From NCBI GenBank assembly GCA_016648135.1, contig JADDOH010003932.1, positions 183,109 through 247,108 on the forward strand: 64,000 nucleotides of DNA. The letters are read 5' to 3'. The translations under genes and the position numbers were made by a program. The notes beneath the pieces were generated by a model. It did no database searches and had not been told where the DNA came from. It saw nothing but the letters and a program-made list of their open reading frames with translations. The stretch is from Agrypnia vestita (Eukaryota > Arthropoda > Insecta > Trichoptera > Phryganeidae). Below, in pieces: positions 34,350-46,409 of the stretch (its first letter is position 1; each line of letters starts with the position of its first letter).

Positions 34350-35535
34350 TATTAAACTTGAAGAAGTCTTACGAACGTTTATAATAAATAGAAAAACAAA
34401 ATAATTTAATAATTTACCCTATTCAGAAACACAACTAACACTCTGATGAAATGAGTTGGTGTTGGAAGTACCTACTGGAGTCCTTCTTTAATATGGAACA
34501 GTTATAAAATAAACAATCGTCTATCTTATGCTAACTAATCAAATAAATATAGCAAGTAGCGTTATGTGTTCTAATTAACAAAGTACTAATTACCAAAAAA
34601 AGATGATTGAGGAGACACGATGCCGGTTTTAACGATATTTCCGTTATAACAATTAATAATATTCAGTATATTTACGTAGAAATACATGAAGGTAGGTACT
34701 GCCAATTGCAGAGAATCTCATAATTCAACTTAAGGAAATTTGCATTATACTATCTTTCATTATAAAAAGGAGACCATGAAACTTCCCCTCGTAAAAAAGT
34801 TGATCTTTATATATCTTGAAAACCCATTTTGTTTCAAAATAGTGGCGTTCTACCAAATTAAAATACTCGTAATTTCGTTAATTTTGGATCCACCGTGCAG
34901 ATTTCAATAGAAATACCGCTTGTTTGCAAAGGTTTTCACGGTGTAATTTGAAAAAATCAATGCACTTTTTTCGTTCACGAATAGAAGAGCTTAAAATCAT
35001 ATTTGTTCGAAATTCAAAGAAATGGTAAATATTATATAGCTAGACCGCATTCAAAAGAATGTGCGCAAAATATATGTGTGTTGTTACGATGCATAAAATG
35101 AACACAAAGGAAATTTTTATAGTAAAAAATAAATATTTATTTGGAATATCATATTGAGGCTTGTAATACGGGCTTGCCAGGCAACTTTCCCCGACTTTCT
35201 TCTTACCGGACAAAGCTAGGGAATGGTCTTTTGATTGTGGTCGACCTATTGTAATACAAGCCAAATTTTTTTCTTTTGGGGGACCCATCGTAATAAATAC
35301 GAACAAACCAAATGCATGAAATGGAATATGATTGATGAATTATGATTGTATTTTTTTTTGAAAAAAAAATTGGAAAAATTGTTAAAAAAGAAAAAAATTA
35401 GATATCTCATTAGTGATATCTGTGGTCATTTAATGAATGAAAAAGCTGTGGATGCCGGTCGCGTTAAGGATTATTACAAGACATACGGAACATGTTGTAC
35501 AACTTTAAATATATCTATACATCTTCCAAAAAATT
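34350..35535. other. Non-coding stretch; unassigned reverse-strand frame near 35.2 kb
   Basis: An 88-codon reverse frame (35306-35040) starts at an ATG inside a more complex patch (35155-35290) and runs into a hydrophobic end. I do not recognise it. The rest is AT-rich with no feature. Confidence 0.4.
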
Positions 35536-35539
35536 TGAT

Positions 35540-36140
35540 GTAACATGGCATTCTACCATTGGTGGAAATGGTGGAATTAAATTAGCCGTACTAGGTCGTA
35601 AACCCTATGAACACCCAAAGACTTCCATACCTACTTTTCCAAAAAAATATAATTTCGTCTCTCTGAGACATCAATCTATACCTATAAAACTCAATGTCTG
35701 TGTGTCTGTTCTCTATACAAATCTACACCGTTTGTCGGATTCGATTCAAATTTCGAATACTTATGCTTCAGGACCCGGCGGGTAACATAGATGACATTTC
35801 CCCCCTATTCTTTTATAGGGAAGTTCCCCTCCCCCTGATATATTTTCGATGAAAATCTGTACCGTTTGACCGATCGGACTCAAAATATGAAACATTATTC
35901 TTTAGGACTCGGCGGTTAACATTGGTGACATTTCCTCCCTTCCCTTTTACCCTTTCCCCTCCCCTAATATATTTTCGATGCAAATCTATACCTATGTATA
36001 TTTATTTTGAACTTAATCCTTAACCCGTGCAACGCCGGGTATGAAAAAGTAGTCTATAGTATATATTGGTTAATGATGTCCCTTGGACAAAAATCTAGTT
36101 CTGTGTTCTGAATATCTCAAAATATTTTGAATGTACAGAA
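35540..36140 (+). repeat. Family E repeat split by a Helitron
   Basis: The left part (35540-35674) matches 30215-30362 and the palindrome arm. The right part (36053-36140, 'atgtcccttggacaaaaatc') matches 20340-20425. In the 20 kb copy the two parts are contiguous; here they are separated by a 378 bp Helitron. Confidence 0.65.
35675..36052 (+). mobile_element. Nonautonomous Helitron, family D, both ends present
   Basis: The 5' end is A|TCTATACCTATAAAACTC at 35675. The 3' end has a hairpin ACCCG-tgcaacgc-CGGGT (36023-36040), then 'atgaaaaagtag' with T following, so the terminus reads GTAG instead of CTAG. The interior carries two to three units ending 'tctacaccgtttgtcgg' or 'tctgtaccgtttgaccg'. 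Insertion between A and T agrees with Helitron target choice. No protein is encoded. Confidence 0.8.
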
Positions 36141-36206
36141 TTGTTTTTACATATCTTGCGTACATAAATTTCTTACATCCATCCATCTATAACACGTAGC
36201 AAGATA

Positions 36207-36207
36207 A

Positions 36208-36238
<31 letters not shown>

Positions 36239-36240
36239 CA
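36207..36240. repeat. (TA)n microsatellite
   Basis: Direct run of about 12 TA dinucleotides preceded by poly(A). Confidence 0.9.
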
Positions 36241-37180
36241 TGTATTGACGGCTATCAATGCTGTGCGGTAAAACGGAAAAAACACGCCATTGTGTGTCCT
36301 GATGTGGTCCGCCGCGCATCACGCCAAAATATAAATATCCCATCATTATTGAAGTGTTCTTTCTATATATCTGTAAAATACAATAAGCTGCCTCTTCTTA
36401 ACAACTCTGCGCGACAAACTACCGCATACATGTTGCTCAATTGAAAATCCAAGTGTAGCGTGCGAAATAAAATATAAAATGTCTACCCTCGGAGGGGCCC
36501 TTTTTGTAGTAAACACGACCCCAGATGATTTATTCATGCTCGCAGCGCCGCGCTGCGCATACCTACGTGTGTCCGGCATGTCTGATACAAATGTGCAGCG
36601 CCAATGTGAGCCACCCATTAGGTATATGCGCATGTACCCATACACGAAAATGCTCTCCTTCATGTCGATGCTATTTTTTTGATGCTTTATTTGCCTTGTT
36701 TATACTTGTAGTGTACTGTTGCCAGGGCCGTCCCTAAACCATAGGCATGTAAGGTCAGGTATTAGGGCGCCACTTTAAAGGGATGCAAAATTTAAGATAA
36801 AAGAAAACTAACTAACCATTATGTCATTTCACAACGGTGGTTGGCAGAGAGGATAGAATGCAACATTCTTGTATCTTGGCACACCACTTTTGCCTCGTCC
36901 ATTTTCACAAATTTTCTCAAGCGCCTTTCGGTAGCTTAAACTTTTAACAGGACCTTCCTTCAATATTTAGTATATATTATGATTTTGCCAAATCATTCGC
37001 GGTCGCATTATTGTTATTGTATCCTTCTACACGTGAAAGAAAAGAAATGAATTTAAAAAGCTTTTGTTTTATTGTTATGATCAAAGCAAACAAATATAAT
37101 TTAAATAAAATAAGTAATAATTGAAATGTAAGCGATATATATTTTTATTTTTTTAGTATTGTTATTATTTTTTTATTTTT
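36241..37180. other. Unassigned stretch, no gene seen
   Basis: At 36346-36737 frames of 67-105 codons are open on both strands over a complex, GC-richer patch ('gcagcgccgcgctgcgcata'). No domain is recognised. The rest is ordinary non-coding DNA. Confidence 0.4.
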
Positions 37181-37296
37181 CAAAACACCCAGGCTTGAGT
37201 AAATCACATCGATTAAAAATGTGACCTCACCGGAAATCGAACCCTGAACCCTCGGTGTGGGAAACCAGTGTCATACTCACTGCGCTATCGCAGCAT
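37181..37296 (-). mobile_element. tRNA-derived SINE, family B
   Basis: On the reverse strand: 'gcgatagcgcagtgagta' (box-A region), 'gggttcgatttccgg' (box-B-like), 'tgaggtcacat' and the tail 'actcaagcctgggtgttttg'. The same order is seen at 50.59-50.71 kb (head) and 18.32-18.45 kb. Confidence 0.7.
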
Positions 37297-37739
37297 TATA
37301 ATTTATTTATTTATTAATTAACGCCCTTTAGGGCTTTTAAATTAATAAACTAAAGTGTAAAATAAATGAATGAATACTTTAAACAATGCATAGTAATTGA
37401 CCAAGAAATATAAACAAGAAAAAATAATAATATAAAGTGGGAAGCAAATACAAAGCAGTAGCACAATACTAAAATATTAATAGAATAAAGTTAAAAGCAA
37501 GTATATAGTAAAAGAGAAGCTTAAAGAAAGCATATTATGATAGAAAATACAAAAAAATGGTATGAAGTAGAAAGCAATAGCAAAAGCTTAGAAAAGCCTT
37601 ACATAAATTTAAAAAATACATAGCAGTTAGTTATCTCACCCCATTGATAGCTGAAGTACAGTCCACTTATTTAAGTCCAATCTGACTTTGTAATCTTTCA
37701 ATATACCTCTGTAAATAAAATTTAAAATTAGAGTAATAT

Positions 37740-38270
37740 AAAGTTGGTGCCAAAAACGTCAAGTTGCTCATATCTGTTTGCTAGTCTAGGAAGGCTTTGC
37801 ATTGGGGAATTAAAAGCGTATTTGGTTGCTGAAGTTTCCAAGGCAAAACTTGCACGTCTTTTTATAGTTAGTCTTAAATAATAATATAAAAGTTTCAATT
37901 TTATTGAAGTCTTAGCTTAACCTAAGTAAAAAAACCTTATTAAAAAAAAGGTTTCCTGAAAAATGCCTTAAAAAAGGTTAAGAAAAAAAGTTCTTAATCC
38001 TTTATTAACTGTGGAAATGATATGGGAGACTAGAGAAAACATTTTGTCAACAGTTACGCCTAGATCTCTTATTTCATCTACCACTCTCAAAACTTTTCCA
38101 TCAATTTTGTAATCATAGTGTATTAATGTTCGGATGTGGCAAAATCTCGTCACATGACATTCGGGGACATTTATAAATAGGTCATTAACTTCACTCCATT
38201 TCTGTAAATATATACTAATATTTTTATTGCATTGCAGTTCACTTAAAATGGCAATTGTCAATGATCCAAA
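37740..38270 (-). pseudogene. Non-LTR retrotransposon RT fragment (jockey/CR1 type)
   Basis: A 97-codon reverse frame (38261-37968) reads LQKWSEVNDLFINVPECHV, YDYKIDGKVL and VVDEIRDLGVTVD. This is the segment after the YxDD palm in jockey/CR1-type reverse transcriptases ('L..W...N.L..N..KC', 'Y.I.G..L..V...RDLGV..D'). Farther on (about 37850-37740), ALETSATKYAFNSPMQSL suggests the extreme C-terminal part. A stop after FFLNLF and A-rich DNA separate the two. The upstream fingers/palm are missing. Confidence 0.7.
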
Positions 38271-38429
38271 CTGCAGGCCGCAAAATATACATTAAAGATT
38301 TAATTGATAAGAAAAGAAAATAAAAATGGGAGAATATTTTCAAATATTTCTATAAAAAATTTAAATTGGCAAAATAGGGAATTAGTAAATTGGTTTTTAT
38401 TAAAATATTTAATAGCCCTTTGTAAACAT

Positions 38430-39205
38430 TAAATATTCCATGTCAATTCTGGCATTTTCAGAAATATTGGGGCCGCACACTATTTAGGTATTTACCTACA
38501 GCCCTGCTTATTGTATTGGTCCCACTTGTTCGAATCTTTCGAACAGGCGGAATCATAGAGCGAAGATACAAAGATGGTTGTGAGTAGCGAGGTATAATAT
38601 ATGTTGGTTGATAGCGGGTTGCTACCGTAAGTCTAACGAAATAATAAATTATTAACATTATTGCATTTAAAATGTTTTTAAATCTATCTGGAATAAACTC
38701 TACGTTAACGGAACCCGCATTTTGATGGATTAAGCATTCAAGATTAAAAATAGGGAGAAACATTTTTTTGTAATACAAATTGTTTGTACACATAATTATT
38801 GTATTTTTTTTCTGTCATGTCAATCGCGATATTTGTTCGACTGGAGACTATCCGAAGTGACTCTCCCCTGGCTAGATGACTTGGAATGCGACGATAGATG
38901 TCGCATTGGTATGACAGCTCATTTCGCATTCTGACCTTGAAGCGTCGGCAGTGACGTTTTTTTACGCATCGCATTCCTTTTTTATATAAATTAATAAACC
39001 TCGCCATCACACTGTAATTTATATTGGACTATATACTCTATATATCGCGCCACTTTGTCTTGGTCCGCTCGCGCCAGCACGCGGTATATAATGTAAAATA
39101 TCTGTAAAGTGCAAGACATGACTATCGAATTCTAAATTAAATAAAATAATCGCATGGGAAGAACGCCGCAGTTTTGTGCAAGAGATCCAGCATCCAGCCA
39201 TCTGG
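38430..39205. other. Unassigned reverse-strand frames
   Basis: Three overlapping reverse frames (38793-38458, 39010-38744, 39201-39019; 60-111 codons) carry no domain I can name. The middle one is rich in Arg and Lys. Their position beside the reverse-strand LINE fragment makes a decayed mobile-element ORF possible, but similarity to reverse transcriptase fingers is not evident. Confidence 0.3.
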
Positions 39206-41149
39206 TAAGTCAGTAGAAGTTATTCTTGAGTGGTTTTGGGTCTGATCTTTATCCTGATTGACTTGTTTTTAAACACGATTATTATTTGCACAGACAAATT
39301 ATCTCCCTGGAGCTGTGCCTGTTTACAAGGCATAGCTCCAATAATCGCCTTTTAACGTACACAATTATTTAAAATTAAAGTTATATTTAAAATAAAATAA
39401 ATAGTTTCATTTTACAAATTAAATTAAAATATAATTTATTAAACGAAACAATTGTCAAAACGATGGATTTAAGTTAAAATATATAGGTGTACAATCAATT
39501 CCAATGGTCATATTGGTGAAGCTATTACCTAAATATTACAATCTAAGAGTCGTATTATAGTGAGGATTAATATAAATTTGCCTTTTATGATTAAAAATTC
39601 TCTTATAATGTGGAAAACGTGATATGTTAATTTTTTGATAAATGAAATTTTCTTTACCTCTTAATTCGTCAACGGGAGAATGGATCTTGTAGGTTGGGAT
39701 CATAAAATGTAATCTTGAGGCTTGTAAATTAAAAATCAGATTTGACTGTTTTGAGTGGTTCTCCTGTAAATTGCAGTAATTTGACCAAATCATGAGAACG
39801 AGAAAAATATCATTCAAAGCAAAGTTGTTTGCAGAAGTCTCGGAGACGGAGAAAAGATTGGGGAGTTCACAGTTCCAACTATTTCGGGGCGTTGCAAATA
39901 AAATAATGATACGATCGCTAACGTTCGATAACAACACTAGACTAGAAGAAAGAACAACCAAAAAAGAAGAATGCCCAAAAGCGTACAACACGTAAAAAAT
40001 ATATATTTATGAGTCGCTAGAAATATGGAAATTTTTCTTCATATTGTCCAGAGAAATTATCATAAGACTTTAAATATTTACAACAATGGAGAAAAAATTG
40101 GTGTGGTTGTGTCTACGAATTTTGCAGCATAAAATAACGTCAACTATTTAAATTATATGACTTCGGAATTTACTATTTAAATCATGCAATATCCTGACTT
40201 AAGTACAAGTTTAATTAAATTTTTCAATTTTATGCCAAAATTTCAACTATTATGCATAGTGCGGATAGGGCAAAGCATGAGAGAACGAGCTGTCAGGGGG
40301 TCTGAAAAATACTAGAGAATTAATTATCAACACGAATGGTGAATTCATAACAAAACGTCTTAATTCATTCAGAAAGTAAGGAATGCCATCCATCACACAT
40401 TTACAACACGACGGGTTATTTTTAAAATTTTTGCATTCTTACGCTGCGGTATTCGTAGTAATTTTATTTCTTTAAGTTTCTCAGCTTTGGTGTATCAATA
40501 GTAATAGTAGATAAATTTTATACTTCATAAAAATGTGTTTAAATTTACTGAATACATTAAAATAAATTAATGATTTATATAAATTTTTTATAAGTAAAAA
40601 TACACGAAAACAAATGAAAGTTGGACAAGTTATCAGTGCAAGTTGTCTTTTCAAGAAGTCACACGTTATCACCAGGTTAGAATGCTAAATTGCCTAGCGT
40701 TATGTCTTCGATAATATACCTATGTTACACCACAACACAAAATAAGTAAGCAAAATAATTTTGACTTGCTGACCACAAATCACGCGATTAGTTTAACAAC
40801 GATCGTGATTATGAGATTTATCTTCGATCGTCGAATAAGTAGACAAAATAATTTAGACTTGATAACTTTAAACTTTTGAGTACTTAAACCACAATTGTTT
40901 ATTTATTTTCTGAATTTTAAACACGAGAATAATGTTCAGATAAAAGGCGAATAAATATTCTTGTTTTATTCACTATATACAGGTTTAAAGAGAGGCAAGA
41001 AGGTTACTTAATAATAGTTTTTATAACTACTCTTAAACATAAATCTATGACTACAAAACTATACATAAACGTCATGAATAAATTATGTATGGAGGAACAT
41101 AATAAGAGTACAGTAAAATAATTTAGTAAAAAAATCTTATGTAATATAT
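39206..41149. other. Non-coding stretch, no gene seen
   Basis: The 151-codon reverse frame at 39991-39536 shows no domain and has a shadow forward frame; not called. Confidence 0.5.
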
Positions 41150-41445
41150 TCAACAATTAAAACATAAACCTACGTGAAAAGTGCGAGTTATTTGTGGAAT
41201 TACCATTGTTCCTGCTTTATCTGAGCCTCGTCCAACACTACTCATTGTCCAAGCCTTGTCCAGTGTCCGTGGTTCTTGCCTTGCAGGCGCTATTAGGAGG
41301 ACGCTCCTCGACACAGAGAGCTGGGAGATTTGTAGAGGTGAAATATAGCGAGAAGGAATTGAATTGCTCCAGGAAGTCATTTATTAGCAGCGATGTACCT
41401 ACGTTAATGTGCATTTTTCAAGCTGACTTAACAGATGCATAACAC
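41150..41445. other. Unassigned complex patch, open on both strands
   Basis: Forward (82 codons) and reverse (76 codons) frames overlap in a GC-richer patch ('tgagcctcgtccaacactac'). Neither shows a family signature. A mobile-element UTR or host regulatory DNA are both possible. Confidence 0.35.
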
Positions 41446-42925
41446 AGATGTGCGAGATTCATAAATTATGTTTTCTTTAAATACACGCAATACAGTTATG
41501 CACTTTATTACTTACTCGTAAAAATTTACGTTGTTTGTTGTACTTGTTGTATTCCTGTTTAGTTGATTTTGTATACATAAGTCTTCAATATTCCATTTCA
41601 ATCTTTTCTCATTTTAATGGTAGACAATTCACATTGCATGATATTAATCTGCATAAAACATTACTTTTTTAATGTGAAACTGAACATTATATGTGTATGC
41701 TTATATTGTTTAGTTATTTTAATAGTAATAACTATATATATCCATTTTTTTCATAAATATGCACGTTTCTTTCAAAGTGTGAGCTGAGACTAATATTAAG
41801 AATGCTGAATAATTTAGGGCACAAATCCTCGCGGAAATCAATCAATCAATGCACTGAGGTCCACTGAGATTATAGAAGAGAAAAATCGTCCGCGAGCTAC
41901 AACACATCGATAATTTTCCTAGCGTTGATATGGAATAATAATTTAAAATCCATCAAGGAACAACCAAGCAAGAAATGTAAGATTTAAAAAACTCACGTAT
42001 ATATTAATTTCTATATTTCTTTCCTCGCGTATATTAAAAACTACATGAAAATATCATAAGATGTATACTTACAGAAGTACAAGGTCAATATTCGTATATT
42101 TGGCTAGGGTCAAGACCATGGGTATAAAGAGAAAATCGTCATTAAGTGATGCGAGATTTTGTTCAATTGAGAGTACATATAAAATGCCTAAAAATAGTTA
42201 TTGTTTTTTTTTTTCATCAGTGTTCACGAAATTGTTTTCATAAACATGAATATATGCAATAACTGCACGTACCGGGGACCTTTCCATGTTTCATTTTAGC
42301 TCGACGCTTTGTTTCCATTTTCCATAGAGGCCCAATTTTTAGTTACGCCACTGTTCGGATATTGATAATCGAAACCCTTTGGAAAGAATTAACGTGCAGA
42401 ATAAATGTTTGACAACAGTGAAAATATAACTGACTTCGTTGTGAATATAATCGTAATAAATTGAAAGGTCTCGATTATGAGAAGTTATTGCCGGTACACA
42501 ATATAAACACGAATGAGGCAAAACTTACTTAAAAGCTACATATTATTACGTAAACAAGTTCATTGAAATTCTTATATGGGCGTAAGACATAAAACAATTG
42601 GGTAAAGACCAGGAAAATAATTCTAACCATAACTAATTATTGTGTCATTAATTTGCGTAAATAAATGTATTTCAATATCATTGAAAGATTTGGCAGTTAA
42701 TTCGTAGTGCAACAATAAATTTAACATATTGTGTGTGTGTGTATTACAAAGTTAAAATAAAAACATATTTTAAATTGAATATCTTTCATATTTCTACTGA
42801 GGATTCGTTTTGTATTCACAGGTAAGCTAAAATATTTTGTACTAAAAGTTGTTTTGTTTTAAAAATTTATGTTAGAATATAGGTAGTTTCACATACGTAA
42901 TTTCATACATAATTCCACATACATA
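41446..42925. other. AT-rich non-coding stretch, no gene seen
   Basis: Only a short (TG)n run near 42729 is notable. Confidence 0.55.
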
Positions 42926-42927
42926 CA

Positions 42928-43030
42928 TGAAAATAGAACTGACTTGCTAGTGTCCTGGAATGGGGCTCAAACCACTTATTACCAGATCACTAGGTAAGCT
43001 TCATGAACACTACACCAGCAAGCTACTCTG
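42928..43030 (-). mobile_element. SINE family A head, reverse copy
   Basis: The reverse strand reads 'gctggtgtagtgttcatgaa', then 'gtggtttgagccccattcca' (box-B-like) and 'actagcaagtcagttc'. This aligns with the head and early body of the 43.10 kb SINE, to which it is arranged head to head. The tail is missing. Confidence 0.65.
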
Positions 43031-43100
43031 GAGTATGGAGAATACATAAAATAAAAACATATTGTGTCCAGTACGCCAGTTAATTTCACAATAAAACCGT

Positions 43101-43289
43101 GATTGAGTGGCTTGTTGGCCTAGTGGTTAGAACTCTCGCCTCGTGATCCAAAGGTCGCGGGTTCGAACCTCGCTCCAGACCAGCAAGTTAGTCCTATTTT
43201 CATTGCACAAGCGTTCAGCTTAGTTTGAGTATAGTAAGAATATTGATGTGACATGTTTTCCGTGTTCGCATATCTATTAAAAAAAAAAC
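43101..43289 (+). mobile_element. tRNA-derived SINE, family A, best copy
   Basis: It has a pol III-type internal promoter: box A TGGCCTAGTGG at 43116-43126 and box B GGTTCGAACC at 43160-43169, 44 bp apart as in tRNA genes. The tRNA-like head is followed by a unique body ('ccagcaagttagtccta', 'gcgttcagcttagtttgag') and the tail 'ccgtgttcgcatatctatta' plus an A-run. It is not a functional tRNA gene because the head does not close an acceptor stem. Truncated relatives lie at 30.0, 33.8, 42.9 and 59.7 kb. Confidence 0.85.
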
Positions 43290-43349
43290 AAGGCTTTTAA
43301 TTACAAAAATAATCATATTTTTTTACAGTAGGCACATTTAGTTTATTTT

Positions 43350-43690
43350 TAATTTAAAAAAAAGAATTCACGTACTTTATCTGGAAGGTTATCGGTAGAT
43401 GAAAATATTGCGCGTCCAATATCCAGGCACAGTTTCGCGAACATGTTTCGCCGACGCGTCCATTAGCAGAGACACGGCGCGGCCGGGACTTGTGTAACAA
43501 ATTGACACCTTTACACAATAGAGCAATTAACAGACCGCCAATCGACAGTTCTCTGTGTGAAGCGAATTTTTTCATATTGCAGCAGGGAGTGTTCTCTACC
43601 GCCGGTGATGTTGAGGATAAATGCCGAATCAGCTGGACAGTCGCCGCTGCAGTCGAAATAAGTATTTCTGCCACCGTTCATCTCCATTTA
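43350..43690. promoter_or_regulatory. GC-richer complex island
   Basis: Open on both strands (106 and 110 codons) but without a recognisable product. It includes 'gacacctttacac' (T-box-like) and 'gagcaattaac' (homeodomain-like) between GC-rich blocks ('gcgaacatgtttcgccgacg'). Candidate cis-regulatory DNA; a decayed ORF cannot be excluded. Confidence 0.3.
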
Positions 43691-43872
43691 ATTAAAAATA
43701 GGGTTTTCGTGATATTTTCAAAATGCATTATAAAAAAGTTATTTCTAATAAAAATTCGGGTCTGTTTTCACTGCTTTACACTAACGTTATCATGTCTTGA
43801 ACGCTATCGTATAACATTGTAGGTACACTTTGTCAACTTTGACGCATAGAGTAAACACTTCATAAATCTGTT

Positions 43873-44172
43873 TTTACTCCCTTTCTTTTAACTCGTAGCG
43901 TCTGCTTGCTTGTCTGTCGAAAATACTTTGGATCGATTTTTAACCCCTTTCCCGTGATCCAATCGAGGTGAAATTTTGCAGGCAGACTCGAGGCGACGAT
44001 ACAAATGATTTAACAAGTTTTCGTTTTAAAAAAATTAATAATTATAGTATAATTTTGTATTTTTCGAAAATTTTTATTACTCCCTTTCGTAGCGACGCCC
44101 GACTCAAGCCCAACGCGTGGGGTAAGCGCCAAACCTGTTTCAACTATTAAATGAGAAAGGGAGTATAATAAA
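43873..44172 (+). mobile_element. ACTCCCTTT repeat family F, short copy
   Basis: It runs from 'tttttactccctttctttta' to 'gagaaagggagtataataaa'. It is the forward counterpart of 31283-31695, aligned along its length and lacking the 95 bp middle block. Both retain 'gcccaacgcg' and the internal 'actccctttcgtagcg'. The 60-codon frame across it is incidental. Confidence 0.7.
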
Positions 44173-44179
44173 AACTTGT

Positions 44180-45960
44180 TTTTATTGTTTTTTTAATCCA
44201 TCTAAATATAATAATTTCATTGTCTGCCTGTCTATCCGACTGCCGATCCGTAAACGTAACTAGCCGGAATTAAAAATTAAAATAAAAAGAGTGTAATATG
44301 CAATCAATTTAATATTGCACGGACACGCGAAGGTCTTTAGTAATTATATTAGTATTTGCCGTGATTTTTCTCGGGTATAATTGTAGTATTTATTAATGAT
44401 ACAAATATTGACCTTTGACAAAAATCTTGAATTCATTTTCTTTCTCTATTCCTGTGCTGTATACGACATACTATAATGTTGATAATACGGCCAAAACTAT
44501 CCGTTCGTCGGTTCTGATCTAGAATATTCCTGGCGGCCTCCTGCAGTGAACATTGGCATCAGACTTCACCGTTCGTCTCGTGACAAATCCCAAATACTTC
44601 AATATGCGCAGTTCTGGTATTGTGGAAGATGGACCTTGCTAAACCTTTATTATTTGTAAAGTGGAACTGTCAATTAATTGTAAAGAGTAACTGTTTGTTC
44701 TGTGAGCTAACGTGGGTTTTGTCGCATACCTGTCTAGCACCACATCTCAAATGCGCCTACCTTCAAGCGCTATTGCTGTCTCAGAATATGATTATATCGT
44801 CAGTATGATTCCTCTCGGTTACGATTGGATGTTTGCATTCATCCAGCGTGTTTTTATACTCCAAGCGATGTGTCCTGTCTATCGCCATTTAATTTTCTTG
44901 GCGCATTCAATTATATCTTCTGCTCATATCTGCTCACTTACAGTTTAAGTTTAGTGGAAGAAATGCATTATTTCTTCATTTTAATATCTTGTGTTAAAAT
45001 ATACCTATTCATTTAAACTTTTTTATATGTTACTAGATTTAATATTTCCCAAGCCATACCTTTGAGCCCTTAGGCACAAATTTTCAAAATGGTGCATACC
45101 TACAGAATAATCACGTTTACTTCACATTTTAACGCGTCAAATCTATACAATCATTATGTGTCTGTCGTTAATTTTCTAACACAATTTATCCACAGACCTT
45201 CATGTCAGAGTGGCATCTACTCTATCGAAAGACTTCTTAGGTCCATAACATATTTATTTATAACATAAAATTACTATTGTAAGTAGTAAGAGTAGATTTT
45301 TTCTGGTATCCAAAATATTAAAAAAAAACAGCAAGTGAGAAACCTTTCAATGTTCACAAGCATTTCAGAAAAACTAACATGCAATTCGATCCTACTCCAT
45401 TGATTTTATTTTATTCACCGAATTAAATTTAATTTATTTTTTCAGATCGTTGGAGTACTAATTACTAACAAAGGCTTATAAATAAACGCATCGCAATCAA
45501 TTCAATTTATATTCATAGAAAGAAAGAAAACACTTTGTATAAAACTAAATGACTGTTTATTAAATTTTATTATCATCATGTTTCGTGGCCGATGGTTTCT
45601 TTAAAACGTATACTAAAAATAAAATTTCAAAGTACCTATAGACATTAACGAAGCAAAGTTTTAATAAAAATATATAAAAGTTTCGAAAATTCGATCATAA
45701 TCATTATTATTATTGTAAGCCCTGAGCTATCCTATAAAATACTTTGATATACTAGCTTCATAACTTATCTCAATTAAATTAAATTCTTGGATAACTGAAA
45801 AATGACTTTGTGATACCATTATTAATAAAATGAAAGCACTTTGTATAAAACCACTAATTATTGAATTATCAATATATTTCGGAGATACAGGATTAGTTAG
45901 ATAAATTAGAAATTTTGGAAATTAAAATGTCTTAATAGTAAATTATATAAATATTATGAA
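44180..45960. other. Non-coding stretch, no gene seen
   Basis: Three overlapping forward frames at 44620-45016 (62-78 codons) have no domain. 'gcactttgtataaaac' recurs at about 45530 and 45836, a small diverged duplication. Confidence 0.5.
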
Positions 45961-46409
45961 CCAGCTGTAATCCGTCAAAACTGACGGTACTTTTATATGC
46001 CGGTTCCAAAAGAAAAAGTATTTACTTATTTATAGCCAACACCCATGAAATATTAATAACGAATTTTATCAAAATATTTGAACTTTTTTTTATATTACCC
46101 CTGCCGGCAGTTATGTGTACTATTCTAAATCCTGGCGGTTGGGTGGAAGAGGAAATGGTTCGCGTGTTTGCTAAGTCTTATATGTACTTATTTTTGACGG
46201 GTGATGCAGGCACGGAAATAGCATCGCTATCATTGCCGCCTTCGGGTTTGCTTGCCCGGGGTTCAAGCCCCATCTCCGGTCGTTTAATTTCGTTTTTTTA
46301 GCCGTGAATTCGAACAAAATTACGAACGTTACACGAAGTTATGGGGACAGAATGAACAGACAAGTAGATGGACGGACGGATGGACAGACAACGAAATTAT
46401 TACGTTTGA
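45961..46409 (-). mobile_element. Nonautonomous Helitron, family C
   Basis: On the reverse strand the 5' end is A|TCAAACGTAATAATTTCG at 46409. The 3' end has the hairpin CCGTCA-gttt-TGACGG followed by 'attacagctgg', where CTGG replaces CTAG. It aligns over its whole length with 60527-60963. The interior holds a (GGAC)n-like run and a tRNA T-arm-like word 'ggggttcaagccccatct' (46259-46276). The 62-codon forward frame here is incidental. Confidence 0.8.

Noticed and set aside
36346..36737. Coding gene at 36.35-36.74 kb (105-codon reverse and 67-70 codon forward frames)
   Set aside because: All three frames overlap on opposite strands and none shows a domain, signal peptide or splice context.
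39536..39991. 151-codon reverse ORF as a secreted protein (hydrophobic start)
   Set aside because: The start is Leu/Val/Ser-rich but the remainder is low-information AT-rich coding with a competing forward frame; no cleavage site or family evidence.
41150..41442. Host exon at 41.2-41.4 kb
   Set aside because: Both strands are open with no family signature; no acceptor/donor pair could be matched to a frame.
43116..43169. tRNA gene with clear box A and box B
   Set aside because: The head lacks a closing acceptor stem and is fused to a repeated body and A-rich tail present at four other loci, so it is a SINE.
46253..46285. tRNA-like T-arm at 46.26 and 60.84 kb as a tRNA gene
   Set aside because: Only the T-arm is present, within a Helitron-type repeat; no box A at the right spacing is convincing.
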